DNA of 64,000 nt from Pirellulales bacterium (GTDB lineage Bacteria > Planctomycetota > Planctomycetia > Pirellulales > JALHPA01), in NCBI GenBank assembly GCA_033762255.1, contig JANRLT010000017.1, forward strand, positions 59,027 to 123,026, given 5' to 3'. The notes under the pieces are model-generated. The model was not told where the DNA came from. It did no database searches and was given only the letters and a program-made list of their open reading frames with translations. Positions 54,301 through 61,784 of the stretch are shown here, one piece after another. The position numbers and the translations under genes are program-made. How positions within the stretch are numbered: position 1 is the stretch's first letter; each line of letters begins with the position of its first letter.

Positions 54301-55749
54301 GAGATGAATCCCTCCCCCAACAACGGTGATGCCCAGAACATGAATTCGGCGCAGCCGATGAATTCTTCCCAACCCATGCCTGGTGGGAATCAATCTCCGA
54401 CACCAGGCAACCAACAAAGCGCCACAGAAAAGAACAACACAGATAACAACCAGCCGGAGAAGAATAACGGCGAGAAAAACAACACCGAAAAAAGCGGCAA
54501 TCAGCAATCGCAAAAATCCGACATGCCCCCGGGAAATTCCGGCAGCCAAGGGAAGCAAGCCAACACCCAAAAAGGGGACGCCACCGATCCCAACAATCGC
54601 CAGAACCCTAATAACACCGACGCCAACGGCAAAAGCGGTTCGCCGATGGGCTCGCCCGACGCCCAAGAGAAAGGAAAAACCAATTCCAAAACCGCCATGG
54701 GCAACCCCGATAGCAAGACCAACGAGCAATCCCCTAGCAATAAGGGGAATGACTCTTCCACCAGCGGCGAGGAAGCGGGCGACCGGAACGGCGGCGGCCA
54801 GCAAGGTGGCGGGCAAAAAAGTCCGCAGGCCGGACGCGGTTCCGCTGGCAGCCAAATGTCCGATCCCGAAGGGGCCAACGCCTCTTCCGAACAGGGGATG
54901 GGCGAAACTGGCACCCAGGCAGGCGATCAGCAAACCGCCGACAAGCCGACTGGCAAATCCGCGGGCAACCAGGCTGGCAACGGCAGCCAATCGGGCAATA
55001 AAACCGGCGGCGATCCCGAGCAAAATCCTGGTGATCCGCCAGCCGCAACCGGAGAAAAGGGGATGAACCAGCCCCAACCGGAAAAGGCCCAGCCTGACAA
55101 GGCTGCATCCGAGAAATCGAATCCGGCGAATAAAGGATCGAACCAAAAAAATCCAGGCGATCAATCCGCCAATAACCAACAGCCCGGCGGTAAAGAACCC
55201 CCCAACGACAAATCCAACAATCAAGACCCCGCGGGCAAAGCGGGCGAACAACCGGGGGACCAGCCCGGCATGGGCCGCAGCAGCCTGCCGCGGGAAGGAG
55301 GCGACACGCCAGTCGACCCCAATGCGCCTCTCGCTCCGGCGGATGTCAGCGGTCCCGATACCGAGGAGGACGCGGCCAATCTGGAATATTCACAAAAAGC
55401 GACCGACCTGATGCTGGACCGGCTGAAAAAGCAACTCGACAAAAAGCAAGTCGATCAGAAATTGCTGGATGAGCTGGGCTGGACGCCCGACGATTTACAA
55501 AAGTTTGTCAATCGCTGGGAACAAATGCGCAAGGCGGCCCAAAACGACGATCCAGCTGGCAAAGCGGCCCAACAAAAACTTCAGGAAAAGTTGCGCAGCC
55601 TGGGTCTGCGTCCTCCGCAAGCGACGCGCGCGGGGGACAGTAAATCCGACGACACCGCGCGGGGTAATCGCGAATCGCGCAAGACCGCCCCGCCCCCCGA
55701 ATACCGCGAATTGTATAAGGCTTATCAAAAAGGGGCCGCGGGGGGGTAG
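51391..55749 (+). CDS. DUF4175-like membrane protein with giant low-complexity region
   Basis: 1452 residues from ATG 51391 (GGAGTGGAGC upstream; the frame opens at 51292). Hydrophobic segments at about 45-65, 72-95 and 170-190 are followed by a beta-rich extracytoplasmic part (about 200-550) with RVVFPWADVDQPTRVRIDTL and FHYPQYTGLPVE, typical of planctomycete DUF4175-like proteins. From about residue 555 to 1300 the chain is low complexity, dominated by Asn, Gln, Pro, Gly, Ser and Lys, with a drift from Gln/Pro-rich (first third) to Lys/Ser/Gly-rich. Short non-repetitive islands such as IFDKLQRNPEFQDLQKELNQQ (near 846) interrupt it. The C-terminus (about 1310-1452) is a conserved-looking helical domain (YSQKATDLMLDRLKKQLDKKQVDQKLLDELGW). 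Likely a cell-envelope scaffold; function unknown. No BatA/MoxR-type genes flank it, unlike the usual clusters. Confidence 0.8.
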   Translation: MASGSLVSPPLSPSGTANPPARGSEFLDRQIQRTRAQVKQVELIQRGVVLLVLGLAFFLGMAVLDHWVIPGGLGTIGRVLGWVALLAGGGWYAWQFFWPLVQYRINPYYAARTIEETRPTLKNSLINYLWFRQHQQDVPEAIYQALEKQAASGIHDLSIETTVDRQQIIRWGYVLVGLVLAFALYFLISPKNPFQTATRVVFPWADVDQPTRVRIDTLTPGDAHVFRGQSVTISAEISGLHTDEPVTLYYTTTDESQLDQPVALTPGEGVKRFQCQLPVPAPQGEATVNPTDPTKRGLQQSLRYYVVAGDAKSDVYTVTVTPAPNLFVEKLEFHYPQYTGLPVETRGGEGDIAALEGTRVKIFTSSNQPIGSAWLELTAAEKPIKLPLKAQDQSATGELELQFADRAAGLPQFTSYVPRFLNTSQQANPDPIRHTIKVLRDESPLVDLLEPKSAEITVPVDQICKFEVLASDPDFGLQYVKLIGLKGGKPAFTDNLLANAATLRAGEKLQKVDARRPRDWGLKVGDVIEVYAEAADNKHPHANITQSTRRTLRVVAPQQPQNMGNPPPNNQQQPPQQPQNQQPNQDQKNPGNPPPMPGEMGNPPPNEQNPEQQNNPNQQINPEQKNNGQPNNQPGNMGQNQGPQDPNQSQPPPGQGNQGSGDPTGMNSGNDPTQNPQPSGQNTPQNNSNPQNNSGQPNNPGQSSNSNQQQSPNQAMQPGQQNSADNNQNPSPNGANPQMGDANPQNPSQPNNSSQGNMGEGAQPPMGQNSNEQSPSANTAQNPGGNTNPADMNQDNTGANDSSPPPMGDQQNSTGGSSQQNKSGGRGADNQQPLKNDGSSDGDIFDKLQRNPEFQDLQKELNQQSKSPGDNAPQNQTPPEQSPPSANSNKSDKNSQNSNNQQGNMGNAAQPDMPQDNSPKNSQKTPGKTDQGGEKNSSPMSSAEQNATEKGTSNKPTNTPPTNSGMNPSAEMNPSPNNGDAQNMNSAQPMNSSQPMPGGNQSPTPGNQQSATEKNNTDNNQPEKNNGEKNNTEKSGNQQSQKSDMPPGNSGSQGKQANTQKGDATDPNNRQNPNNTDANGKSGSPMGSPDAQEKGKTNSKTAMGNPDSKTNEQSPSNKGNDSSTSGEEAGDRNGGGQQGGGQKSPQAGRGSAGSQMSDPEGANASSEQGMGETGTQAGDQQTADKPTGKSAGNQAGNGSQSGNKTGGDPEQNPGDPPAATGEKGMNQPQPEKAQPDKAASEKSNPANKGSNQKNPGDQSANNQQPGGKEPPNDKSNNQDPAGKAGEQPGDQPGMGRSSLPREGGDTPVDPNAPLAPADVSGPDTEEDAANLEYSQKATDLMLDRLKKQLDKKQVDQKLLDELGWTPDDLQKFVNRWEQMRKAAQNDDPAGKAAQQKLQEKLRSLGLRPPQATRAGDSKSDDTARGNRESRKTAPPPEYRELYKAYQKGAAGG

Positions 55750-55904
55750 GGTGGTGGTTTTTGGTATTTGGTTTATGGTATTTGGTGAGCGGTAGAATGC
55801 TTTTTTCGAGACGTTAACCTTGAATAACAATCTTTGCGTTACGTGAAAACGATAAATTAACCACTAAAAACCAAACTCCAAAAACCAGTCTCCAAATTCC
55901 ACCC

Positions 55905-57509
55905 ATGCATCGCTACCTGGTCCCGTTCCATCCCAAGCGCGTCCCACATTTTTTTACAGACGTGCTGATCATTGGCGGGGGATTGGCGGGCTTGCGCAGC
56001 GCGATTGCCATCGACCGGCGGCTTTCCACGCTAGTCGTGTCAAAGGACAACTTTCTGCACAGCAATAGCCAATACGCCCAAGGGGGCATCGCCAGCGTAC
56101 TCGATCCGGAGGACCGCTTTGAGGATCATGTGCGGGATACGTTGACCGCGGGGGGCAACTTGTGTGATCCGGCGGTGGTGGAAATGGTGGTCCGCGAATC
56201 GCCGGAACGGGTGCGCGAGCTGATCCATTGGGGGACGCGGTTCGACCAGGAAGATGGCGAAATCGCCCTGGGCCGCGAAGGAGGGCACAGCCACAACCGC
56301 ATCGTCCACGCCCTGGGGGACGCCACCGGCAAAGAGGTCATGCGGGCGGTGTTGGACTATACCCGCGCGCTCCCTAACCTGGAATGCTGGCCGCAGACAT
56401 TCACGATTGATCTGCTCACCCACGCCGACCGCTGCCGGGGGGCGCTGGTCTGGAACGCCGAACATGGCAAGACGTTTATCTGGGCCAAGCAAACCATCCT
56501 GTGCACCGGTGGAGCGGGGCAAATTTATCGGGAAACGACTAACCCGGAGGCGGCGACTGGCGACGGCCTGGCCATTGCCTACCGCGCCGGGGCGGAACTG
56601 CGCGATATGGAGTTTATGCAGTTTCACCCCACGGTGCTCTATATCGCCGGCAGCAGCCGCAATCTGATTACCGAGGCGATCCGCGGCGCGGGGGCGCACC
56701 TGGTGGACCGGAGCAACTATCGCTTTATGTCGGATTATGATTCCCGGCTAGAGCTGGCCCCGCGCGACGTGGTCAGCCGGGCCATCGTCAACCAGATGGA
56801 AAAAACCCGCCATCCCAATGTGTATTTGAATCTGAGCCACCTCGACCCGGACATGGTCCGGTCCAAGTTTCCCGGCATCCGGGCCATGTGCGCCGAATTT
56901 GGCCTGGATATCACCCGCGACCCCATTCCCGTCCGCCCCGGCGCGCATTATATGATCGGCGGCATTACCGTCGATCTGCAGGGAAGGACCGGCGTGCCCA
57001 ACCTCTGGGCGGCGGGAGAAGTCACCAGCACCGGCCTGCACGGGGCCAACCGGCTGGCTAGCAATAGCCTGCTCGAAGCACTGGTCTTTGGCGCGCACGT
57101 GGGTGAGCAAGTTTCCGAACTGGCTGCCAGCCACGATCATGATTTTCGACCAATACCGATCGAAAACGCCAAGCTGGCCGAACAGACAATGAGCGAACCG
57201 CTGGATCTTAGCGATATTCGCAATTCGCTCAAAAGCCTGATGTGGCGGTCGGCGGGAGTACGGCGGGACGGCCCGGCGCTGCAAGAGGCCAAGGAAGACA
57301 TCGACCGCTGGTGCAAGTACGTGCTCAGCAAACAGTTTAACACGGTCGGGGGCTGGGAGCTGCAAAATATGCTGATCGTGTCGCGGCTGATCATCCAGGC
57401 CGCGCTGGCCCGGACTGAAACCCGTGGCGTCCACGTGCGGACGGATTACCCCGCGACCGACGACACGCACTGGCGGCGACACCTGCAATTTCGCTGGGAG
57501 GGGGGGTGA
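55905..57509 (+). CDS. nadB: L-aspartate oxidase NadB
   Basis: FAD-dependent first enzyme of bacterial NAD synthesis, oxidising L-aspartate to iminoaspartate for NadA. 534 residues, normal length. Seen: the dinucleotide motif IIGGGLAGLRSAIAI (about 21-35), NSQYAQGGIASV (about 49-60), REGGHSHNRIVHALGDATG (about 125-143), the FAD/substrate segments LCTGGAGQIYRETTNP (about 198-213), MQFHPTVLYI (about 244-253), and GLHGANRLASNSLLEALVFG (about 378-397). nadA lies about 4.3 kb downstream on the other strand, so the pair is not in one operon. Confidence 0.96.
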   Translation: MHRYLVPFHPKRVPHFFTDVLIIGGGLAGLRSAIAIDRRLSTLVVSKDNFLHSNSQYAQGGIASVLDPEDRFEDHVRDTLTAGGNLCDPAVVEMVVRESPERVRELIHWGTRFDQEDGEIALGREGGHSHNRIVHALGDATGKEVMRAVLDYTRALPNLECWPQTFTIDLLTHADRCRGALVWNAEHGKTFIWAKQTILCTGGAGQIYRETTNPEAATGDGLAIAYRAGAELRDMEFMQFHPTVLYIAGSSRNLITEAIRGAGAHLVDRSNYRFMSDYDSRLELAPRDVVSRAIVNQMEKTRHPNVYLNLSHLDPDMVRSKFPGIRAMCAEFGLDITRDPIPVRPGAHYMIGGITVDLQGRTGVPNLWAAGEVTSTGLHGANRLASNSLLEALVFGAHVGEQVSELAASHDHDFRPIPIENAKLAEQTMSEPLDLSDIRNSLKSLMWRSAGVRRDGPALQEAKEDIDRWCKYVLSKQFNTVGGWELQNMLIVSRLIIQAALARTETRGVHVRTDYPATDDTHWRRHLQFRWEGG

Positions 57510-57516
57510 GGAATTT

Positions 57517-58062
57517 TTAAGGAGCCTTATCGGGATAAGTTGTCCAAGGCTCCGCAATATCGCTGCGAATGGTTAACTCGCGTGAGGATTGCTCAAATGA
57601 AAAACCTTGTGGTGTGCTAAAATAACCTCGCCAAGAATCCTGAAGCATACAGATAAACTTATCCCAACTGTTTTCCGCGGGCATCAGTTGAAACCTTGCT
57701 TTAATCTTTAAGGGCTTATTGCTGTTGTAATGTCGACGAACGATTAAATGCGTTGAGGAATATGGCGATAGTACAAGATATGGTGTAGGTGTAGGGAATA
57801 ATGATTCGTCTGGTCCACAGTCATCATTCCAACCAGTGACATCCCGTTCATATTGAATGCAACAAGCGACTTCAGGTAGACCAACGTATTTCAAAGCAAC
57901 CGGAAGTGGATTGGATAACTTGAAGACCGCTTCTAGGTTCCCCTGGGAATTGACTTGATGACGAACAAAGGTGATTTGGGGATTTTGCGAAATTGTCCAT
58001 ACAGCGCAAAATGACAGCAATAGCACCACTGCGGTTAAAATGAATATAGCATTCCTAGTCAT
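57517..58062 (-). CDS. Membrane-anchored protein, unknown
   Basis: 181 residues. A single N-terminal hydrophobic segment (about 4-24, NAIFILTAVVLLLSFCAVWTI) acts as anchor or uncleaved signal; the rest is a soluble beta-rich domain with cysteines in EVACCIQYERDV and WNDDCGPDES. GGAGGTC precedes the ATG at 58062. The gene is somewhat more AT-rich than its neighbours and converges with nadB (seven bases between stops). Family not recognised. Confidence 0.7.
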   Translation of the reverse strand: MTRNAIFILTAVVLLLSFCAVWTISQNPQITFVRHQVNSQGNLEAVFKLSNPLPVALKYVGLPEVACCIQYERDVTGWNDDCGPDESLFPTPTPYLVLSPYSSTHLIVRRHYNSNKPLKIKARFQLMPAENSWDKFICMLQDSWRGYFSTPQGFSFEQSSRELTIRSDIAEPWTTYPDKAP

Positions 58063-58342
58063 TTTGACCTCCAGCTAAGCAAATCCGGGGTTTATCCCTT
58101 TTGCATGACAATGGCAGGCGTCTTGAAAACCCAGCAGGGAACGAGAACTGGGTAATACTTAGGATTTGATTTATACGCTAGTACGTTTTCAATTGTTCAG
58201 ACGGTTATTTCGGAATACAACTTGGCGAATTCCCGATAGGATAAAGAATGGGAATCAGACGTGGCAAAACGTGGTAAAATTTCCATTCCTTGCACTGTGG
58301 TCGTCTCGCTTATTTGGCTACGTGACGAAACTTGGCAACATA

Positions 58343-58693
58343 TCACCCACCCGCGCTAACGAGGCTAATTTTTAGTTCTTTTCCCATGGCCGTGGCATAG
58401 CGGTGCAAGGCCGCAATGGTCAGTTGAGTTTCCGCCGCGTTCTCCAACTCCACTAAATTGGGATGATCCGCGGAAGGTTGCACACCGGGATGTTCCGCTT
58501 GATCCAACCGCGCCGCTTTTAAGGCAAACAGAATTTCCCGGCAAATAGCTCGTTCCTCATCCGCCTCTTGTTTATAAATTTTTCCCCGGGATAGTATCTC
58601 TTCCCGTTCGGCAGCGATTGCGCGCCGCGAATCGTCCACTTTGGCTTGTTCGACAAGTGTCAATGCCCGCCGAATGTGTTGATTTTTATTCAT
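58343..58693 (-). CDS. Probable antitoxin with degenerate Xre-like helix-turn-helix
   Basis: 116 residues. The N-terminal half is a charged helix (ALTLVEQAKVDDSRRAIAAEREEIL). The C-terminal half LVELENAAETQLTIAALHRYATAMGKELKISLV (cut at about 79-111) follows the last helices of Xre-type HTH antitoxins, where LxxLRRYAxALG is common, but the recognition-helix part is poorly kept. It overlaps the upstream BrnT-like gene by four bases, the toxin-first order seen in HigBA-like pairs. It is called antitoxin from this context, not from a firm family match. Confidence 0.6.
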   Translation of the reverse strand: MNKNQHIRRALTLVEQAKVDDSRRAIAAEREEILSRGKIYKQEADEERAICREILFALKAARLDQAEHPGVQPSADHPNLVELENAAETQLTIAALHRYATAMGKELKISLVSAGG

Positions 58694-58932
58694 AAATTTT
58701 CTTCGATTTCGTAAGCGGTGATCGGGTAGATCTGGAATTCGTCAAATTGTTCGTAAACACACGCTAAATACCGCTCTTCCACATAGCCAAAGGCAATCCA
58801 ACGCCCTGAAGAACTGCTCCGCTCCAATCGATGGGGGTTGCTAACCACATGGATAAACTCGTCTATGGTGATTCCATGTTCGGCCAGATGCTCTTCGTTA
58901 ACACCATCCCAAATATAGAAATAATATGGCAT
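58690..58932 (-). CDS. BrnT-like toxin candidate
   Basis: 80 residues with the layout of BrnT/RelE-like ribonuclease toxins: an N-terminal strand and helix YIWDGVNEEHLAEHGITIDEF (about 6-26, WDxxNxxHxxxHGxT motif), a short loop SNPHRLERSSSSG and beta strands GRWIAFGYVEERYLACVYEQ (about 43-62) ending YEIEENL. It is followed with four-base overlap by a smaller HTH-like protein. RNA cleavage is inferred from the family. An extra 71-codon frame (58951-59166, minus) lies 19 bases upstream; I list it separately. Confidence 0.7.
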   Translation of the reverse strand: MPYYFYIWDGVNEEHLAEHGITIDEFIHVVSNPHRLERSSSSGRWIAFGYVEERYLACVYEQFDEFQIYPITAYEIEENL

Positions 58933-58950
58933 CGTGCATCAATTTTAAGT

Positions 58951-59166
58951 TTATTCCACCCCCCATGACAATTCCACCTGGAAAAACTCGGTGATTTTCA
59001 ATTCTGGCATAGTAGCAATGCCCCCCCTCGCCACTAGCATCACTTTTTTAGGCCGCGCAACCCGCAAAGTTGGCGTATTCGGCACCACCTGCCGATAAAT
59101 ACCTTTAGGTCCCCCGTTTGTCCGCCGGAACTGCGCTCTATCGCGCACTTTATTCCAGCGGGACAA
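58951..59166 (-). CDS. Short hypothetical frame upstream of the toxin
   Basis: 71 residues with a TTG start and no strong ribosome binding site. Basic N-terminus (SRWNKVRDRAQFRRTNGG), no known motif. It may be a third member of the toxin-antitoxin operon or a chance frame. Confidence 0.25.
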   Translation of the reverse strand: MSRWNKVRDRAQFRRTNGGPKGIYRQVVPNTPTLRVARPKKVMLVARGGIATMPELKITEFFQVELSWGVE

Positions 59167-59257
59167 TTCAGCGGGCCATCGCGCCAGCGGTTTTATCCAT
59201 CCACTCCGCCAGCGGTTGCAACCGCCCGGGGCTTGTCCTTATACCAACCAGTCCCTT

Positions 59258-60673
59258 ATGCGATCGGTCGCTTCCATGCCGCATTCTTCCGCAGATTTGG
59301 CTCAAAACGACACTCGCCACAAACGGAACAAACTGGCAAGAGCTTTTGGCTTTTGCCTGGCGGGGGGATTCCTCGCCGCTGGGATTAGCCTGTCGGCTGA
59401 TGCTTTTGCCCAATCTCCCCGGCCCGCGCCGCGCAAGGTTCCCGCCACTGCGGCCACCCCCCCCCGGCGCTTGCCCGCACAACCACCGCGGATTGCCGCA
59501 ATACCCGGGGAACGTCTGGCGGATGCCAGTTTGACCGCGCCGCAGGTCCCTACGCTAGCGGGGCCAAATGTGGTACCCGAAGAGCCAACTCAATTAGATG
59601 ACGCGGCTGCTAGCGATCTTGCTGCCGCGGCCGCCGCTGGCAATCCAGGCCAAATCCTCCTCAAGGAAGCCGCAGAAAAAGCCAAAACCGCCGCCGATGA
59701 CGCCCAACTGAGCGAAGTCATCGCCATTGCTGAAGAGGGACTCAAGGAAAAGCCCGGACAAGAAGGGACCGCCTTTGGCCGCAAACTGCTCGCCTGGGCG
59801 TACAACAAACGGGGCCAAAAGTACGCTGAAAATCAGATTTACGACATGGCGGTAGAGGATTTTACGCTGGCGCTGCAGTATGACCCGACGCTGTGGAAAG
59901 CGGTCCATAATCGGGGGGTCAGCCACGCCAGCCTGCAACACCCACGCGAGGCCTTAGCGGATTTTGAGCGCGCCTTGCAAATGAACAAAACGCACGCCAA
60001 CACCTGGTTTAACCGTGGTCAGTTGCATTATGAACTGGGGGCGTACGATAAAGCTTGGCGGGATTTTAACGAAGCGCTGCGGCTCAATCCCCAAGACGCG
60101 GCGTTCATTGCCGGAAGGGGCCAAGCGGCGGTCCGTCTGGGTAAAGTCCGCGAGGCGATGCAGGATTTGGACTTTGCGGTCAAGGCCGACCCGCGCAACG
60201 CCGAATTGCGGCTGGCCCGGGGGGAAATGTACCTGGCTATCAAAAACTACCCGATTGCCGCGCAAGAGTTTCAGGCCGCCGCGCAGCTCAATCCGCAGTC
60301 CGGCGCGGCCCTGCGGGGACTCGCCTGGATCATGGCAACCTGCCCCGACGCCAAACTGCGCAATGCCGAGCAAGCGGTCAGCCTGGCCCAAAAAGCGATG
60401 GAGCTAGAAGGGGACGCCGACCCGCGCTATTTAGAGACACTGGCCGCGGCCTTTGCCAATAGCGGCCAGTTTGAGGCGGCGGCGGAACTGGCCAAGCATG
60501 GCCTGGAAAAGGCCCAGGGAAACACGGCCCAGCGGTTGACGCAACAAATGGCCGTGTACAAGGAAGGGAAGCCGTGGCGCGAGGTTCCGACGGCGTCCGT
60601 GGCCAATGCCGCCCCCGCGGGCAACCAATCGACCCGTCCCCGCCAGCCGGGCAATCCCACGCCCCCCCGTTAA
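59258..60673 (+). CDS. Exported TPR-repeat protein
   Basis: 471 residues from ATG 59258 (59276 is an alternative). A cleavable-looking signal (ARAFGFCLAGGFLAAGISLSADAFAQS, about 28-54) precedes a Pro/Ala-rich linker and several tetratricopeptide repeats (about 185-395), for example YDMAVEDFTLALQYDPTLWKAVHNRGVSHASLQHPREAL split over about 201-240, AYDKAWRDFNEALRLNPQDA and NYPIAAQEFQAAAQLNP. TPR domains bind partner proteins; this one acts outside the cytoplasm. The C-terminus is Pro/Asn/Arg-rich. Family-level function unknown. Confidence 0.8.
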   Translation: MRSVASMPHSSADLAQNDTRHKRNKLARAFGFCLAGGFLAAGISLSADAFAQSPRPAPRKVPATAATPPRRLPAQPPRIAAIPGERLADASLTAPQVPTLAGPNVVPEEPTQLDDAAASDLAAAAAAGNPGQILLKEAAEKAKTAADDAQLSEVIAIAEEGLKEKPGQEGTAFGRKLLAWAYNKRGQKYAENQIYDMAVEDFTLALQYDPTLWKAVHNRGVSHASLQHPREALADFERALQMNKTHANTWFNRGQLHYELGAYDKAWRDFNEALRLNPQDAAFIAGRGQAAVRLGKVREAMQDLDFAVKADPRNAELRLARGEMYLAIKNYPIAAQEFQAAAQLNPQSGAALRGLAWIMATCPDAKLRNAEQAVSLAQKAMELEGDADPRYLETLAAAFANSGQFEAAAELAKHGLEKAQGNTAQRLTQQMAVYKEGKPWREVPTASVANAAPAGNQSTRPRQPGNPTPPR

Positions 60674-60702
60674 GGCGTGTTCTTAACGGATCGCCGGTTA
60701 AA

Positions 60703-60730
60703 TTGACATTTACGCATTTTGCGTTATTAT
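60703..60730 (+). promoter_or_regulatory. Sigma-70-like promoter of the HTH-MNT/HEPN operon
   Basis: TTGACA (60703-60708), 16 bases, TATTAT (60725-60730), ten bases before the ATG at 60740, giving a nearly leaderless transcript. It overlaps the operators at 60710-60747. Confidence 0.6.
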
Positions 60731-60747
60731 TTACGTATTATGCGTAA
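60710..60747 (+). promoter_or_regulatory. Two tandem 17-bp palindromes, likely autoregulatory operators
   Basis: TTACGCATTTTGCGTTA (60710-60726) and TTACGTATTATGCGTAA (60731-60747). Their start-to-start distance is exactly 21 bp, two helical turns. The first lies between -35 and -10, the second covers the start codon. The HTH of the MNT protein is the natural candidate to bind them. Confidence 0.6.
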
Positions 60748-61342
60748 GTCATCCGCGATCGATCCGCTGCTCACTCGTCCCCTGCAGGAACTCCTGACGG
60801 TGTTCCTGCTAGAAGGGAATTCCTGGTATTTGAGTGATCTGGCCCAACGGCTGCGACGTCGCCCCTCGACGTTGCAACGCCCCCTGGCGGCCTTGACGCG
60901 CGCGGGCATCTTGCAACGTTGGTCGGATGGTAATCGCGTGTATTATGCCAGCGATCCCGATTGTCCTTTTTTAGCGGAATTACGCGGTTTACTGGAAAAA
61001 ACCTCGGGATTGGCGGATGTCCTGCGAATGGCATTGCGTCCTTGGGCGCGCCGCATTCAATGGGCACTGGTCTATGGATCGATGGCTCGCGGGGAAGAAC
61101 ATTCCCGAAGCGATGTGGACCTCTTGATCGTGGGTGACGTCACTCTGGCGGAGTTGGTTCCAGTCCTGGGCAAAATGGAGCTGCGTTTGCGGCGTCCGAT
61201 CAACGCCATCATCCACGGGAGGGATGAATTTCAAAAAAAGATCGTGCAAAAAAAACATTTCTTGCATTCCTTGCTATCCCGTGACAAAATCTGGCTCATA
61301 GGCAATCCCGATGAGCTGGAACACCTTATTGACCGAAGGTAA
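60740..61342 (+). CDS. HTH-MNT nucleotidyltransferase (antitoxin of HEPN/MNT pair)
   Basis: 200 residues. Residues about 10-90 form an ArsR-like winged helix (LQELLTVFLLEGNSWYLSDLAQRL, STLQRPLAALTRAGIL, GNRVYYAS); residues about 105-200 form a minimal nucleotidyltransferase with GSMARGEEHSRSDVDLLIV (about 113-131, the GSxxRG...SDxDLL motif with both metal Asp). MNT proteins of this kind modify (AMPylate) or bind HEPN ribonucleases as antitoxins. The HTH fused to it suggests that it also represses its own operon, consistent with the palindromes in the promoter. It overlaps the downstream HEPN gene by 32 bases. Confidence 0.85.
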   Translation: MRKSSAIDPLLTRPLQELLTVFLLEGNSWYLSDLAQRLRRRPSTLQRPLAALTRAGILQRWSDGNRVYYASDPDCPFLAELRGLLEKTSGLADVLRMALRPWARRIQWALVYGSMARGEEHSRSDVDLLIVGDVTLAELVPVLGKMELRLRRPINAIIHGRDEFQKKIVQKKHFLHSLLSRDKIWLIGNPDELEHLIDRR

Positions 61343-61751
61343 AGTCACTCCCCATCAAACCAGCCGGAACGAACTGGCGGATTTGAGGGGGGTTGTCGCG
61401 CGCAATCTGGCCGATGCGGCCATTCCCGGCCTTTCCACGGATAATCGCTTTGCCATCGCTTATCAGGCCGCGCTCTTAGCGGCCAAAATGGCAATTGCCT
61501 GCGCGGGTTACCGGGTAAAAGGGGAAGGCGCTCATCGCACCACCTTTGTCGCCTTGAAACTAGCCCTGGGTAGACAATACGGCAAAATGGCCGATTACTT
61601 TGACCGCTGTCGCCGTATTCGCAATGACTTGGTTTATGATACCGAAGGAGTGGTTTCCGCCAACGATGCGGAGGAACTATTTAATACCGCCACCCAATTT
61701 GCTCAATCCGTGGAAAACTGGATTGCCAAAACGCATCCAAATCTCTCTTGA
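61311..61751 (+). CDS. HEPN-domain protein (toxin of HEPN/MNT pair)
   Basis: 146 residues, all helical. The HEPN RNase signature RX4-6H appears in the form RRIRNDLVYD (about 101-110), with Tyr where most members have the catalytic His. The helix FAIAYQAALLAAKMAIACAGYRV (about 47-69) is typical of HEPN bundles. It is encoded in another frame, starting 32 bases before the end of the MNT gene, strong evidence for a coupled pair. Ribonuclease activity is uncertain because of the His to Tyr change, although some HEPN subfamilies paired with MNT carry it. Confidence 0.8.
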   Translation: MSWNTLLTEGKVTPHQTSRNELADLRGVVARNLADAAIPGLSTDNRFAIAYQAALLAAKMAIACAGYRVKGEGAHRTTFVALKLALGRQYGKMADYFDRCRRIRNDLVYDTEGVVSANDAEELFNTATQFAQSVENWIAKTHPNLS

Positions 61752-61784
61752 TCATTTCGACTTGCTTGCCTTTCCCGCATAGCT

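Noticed and set aside
54034..55251. 405-codon open frame on the minus strand with many hydrophobic residues
   Set aside because: It is antisense to the Asn/Gln-rich region of the DUF4175-like gene; codons for Asn, Gln and Pro read backwards give Leu, Val and Gly. No start context or homology. The same holds for 52954-53496 and 53497-53964.
58166..58375. 69-codon plus-strand frame
   Set aside because: Overlaps the end of the antitoxin-like gene, no ribosome binding site and no motif.
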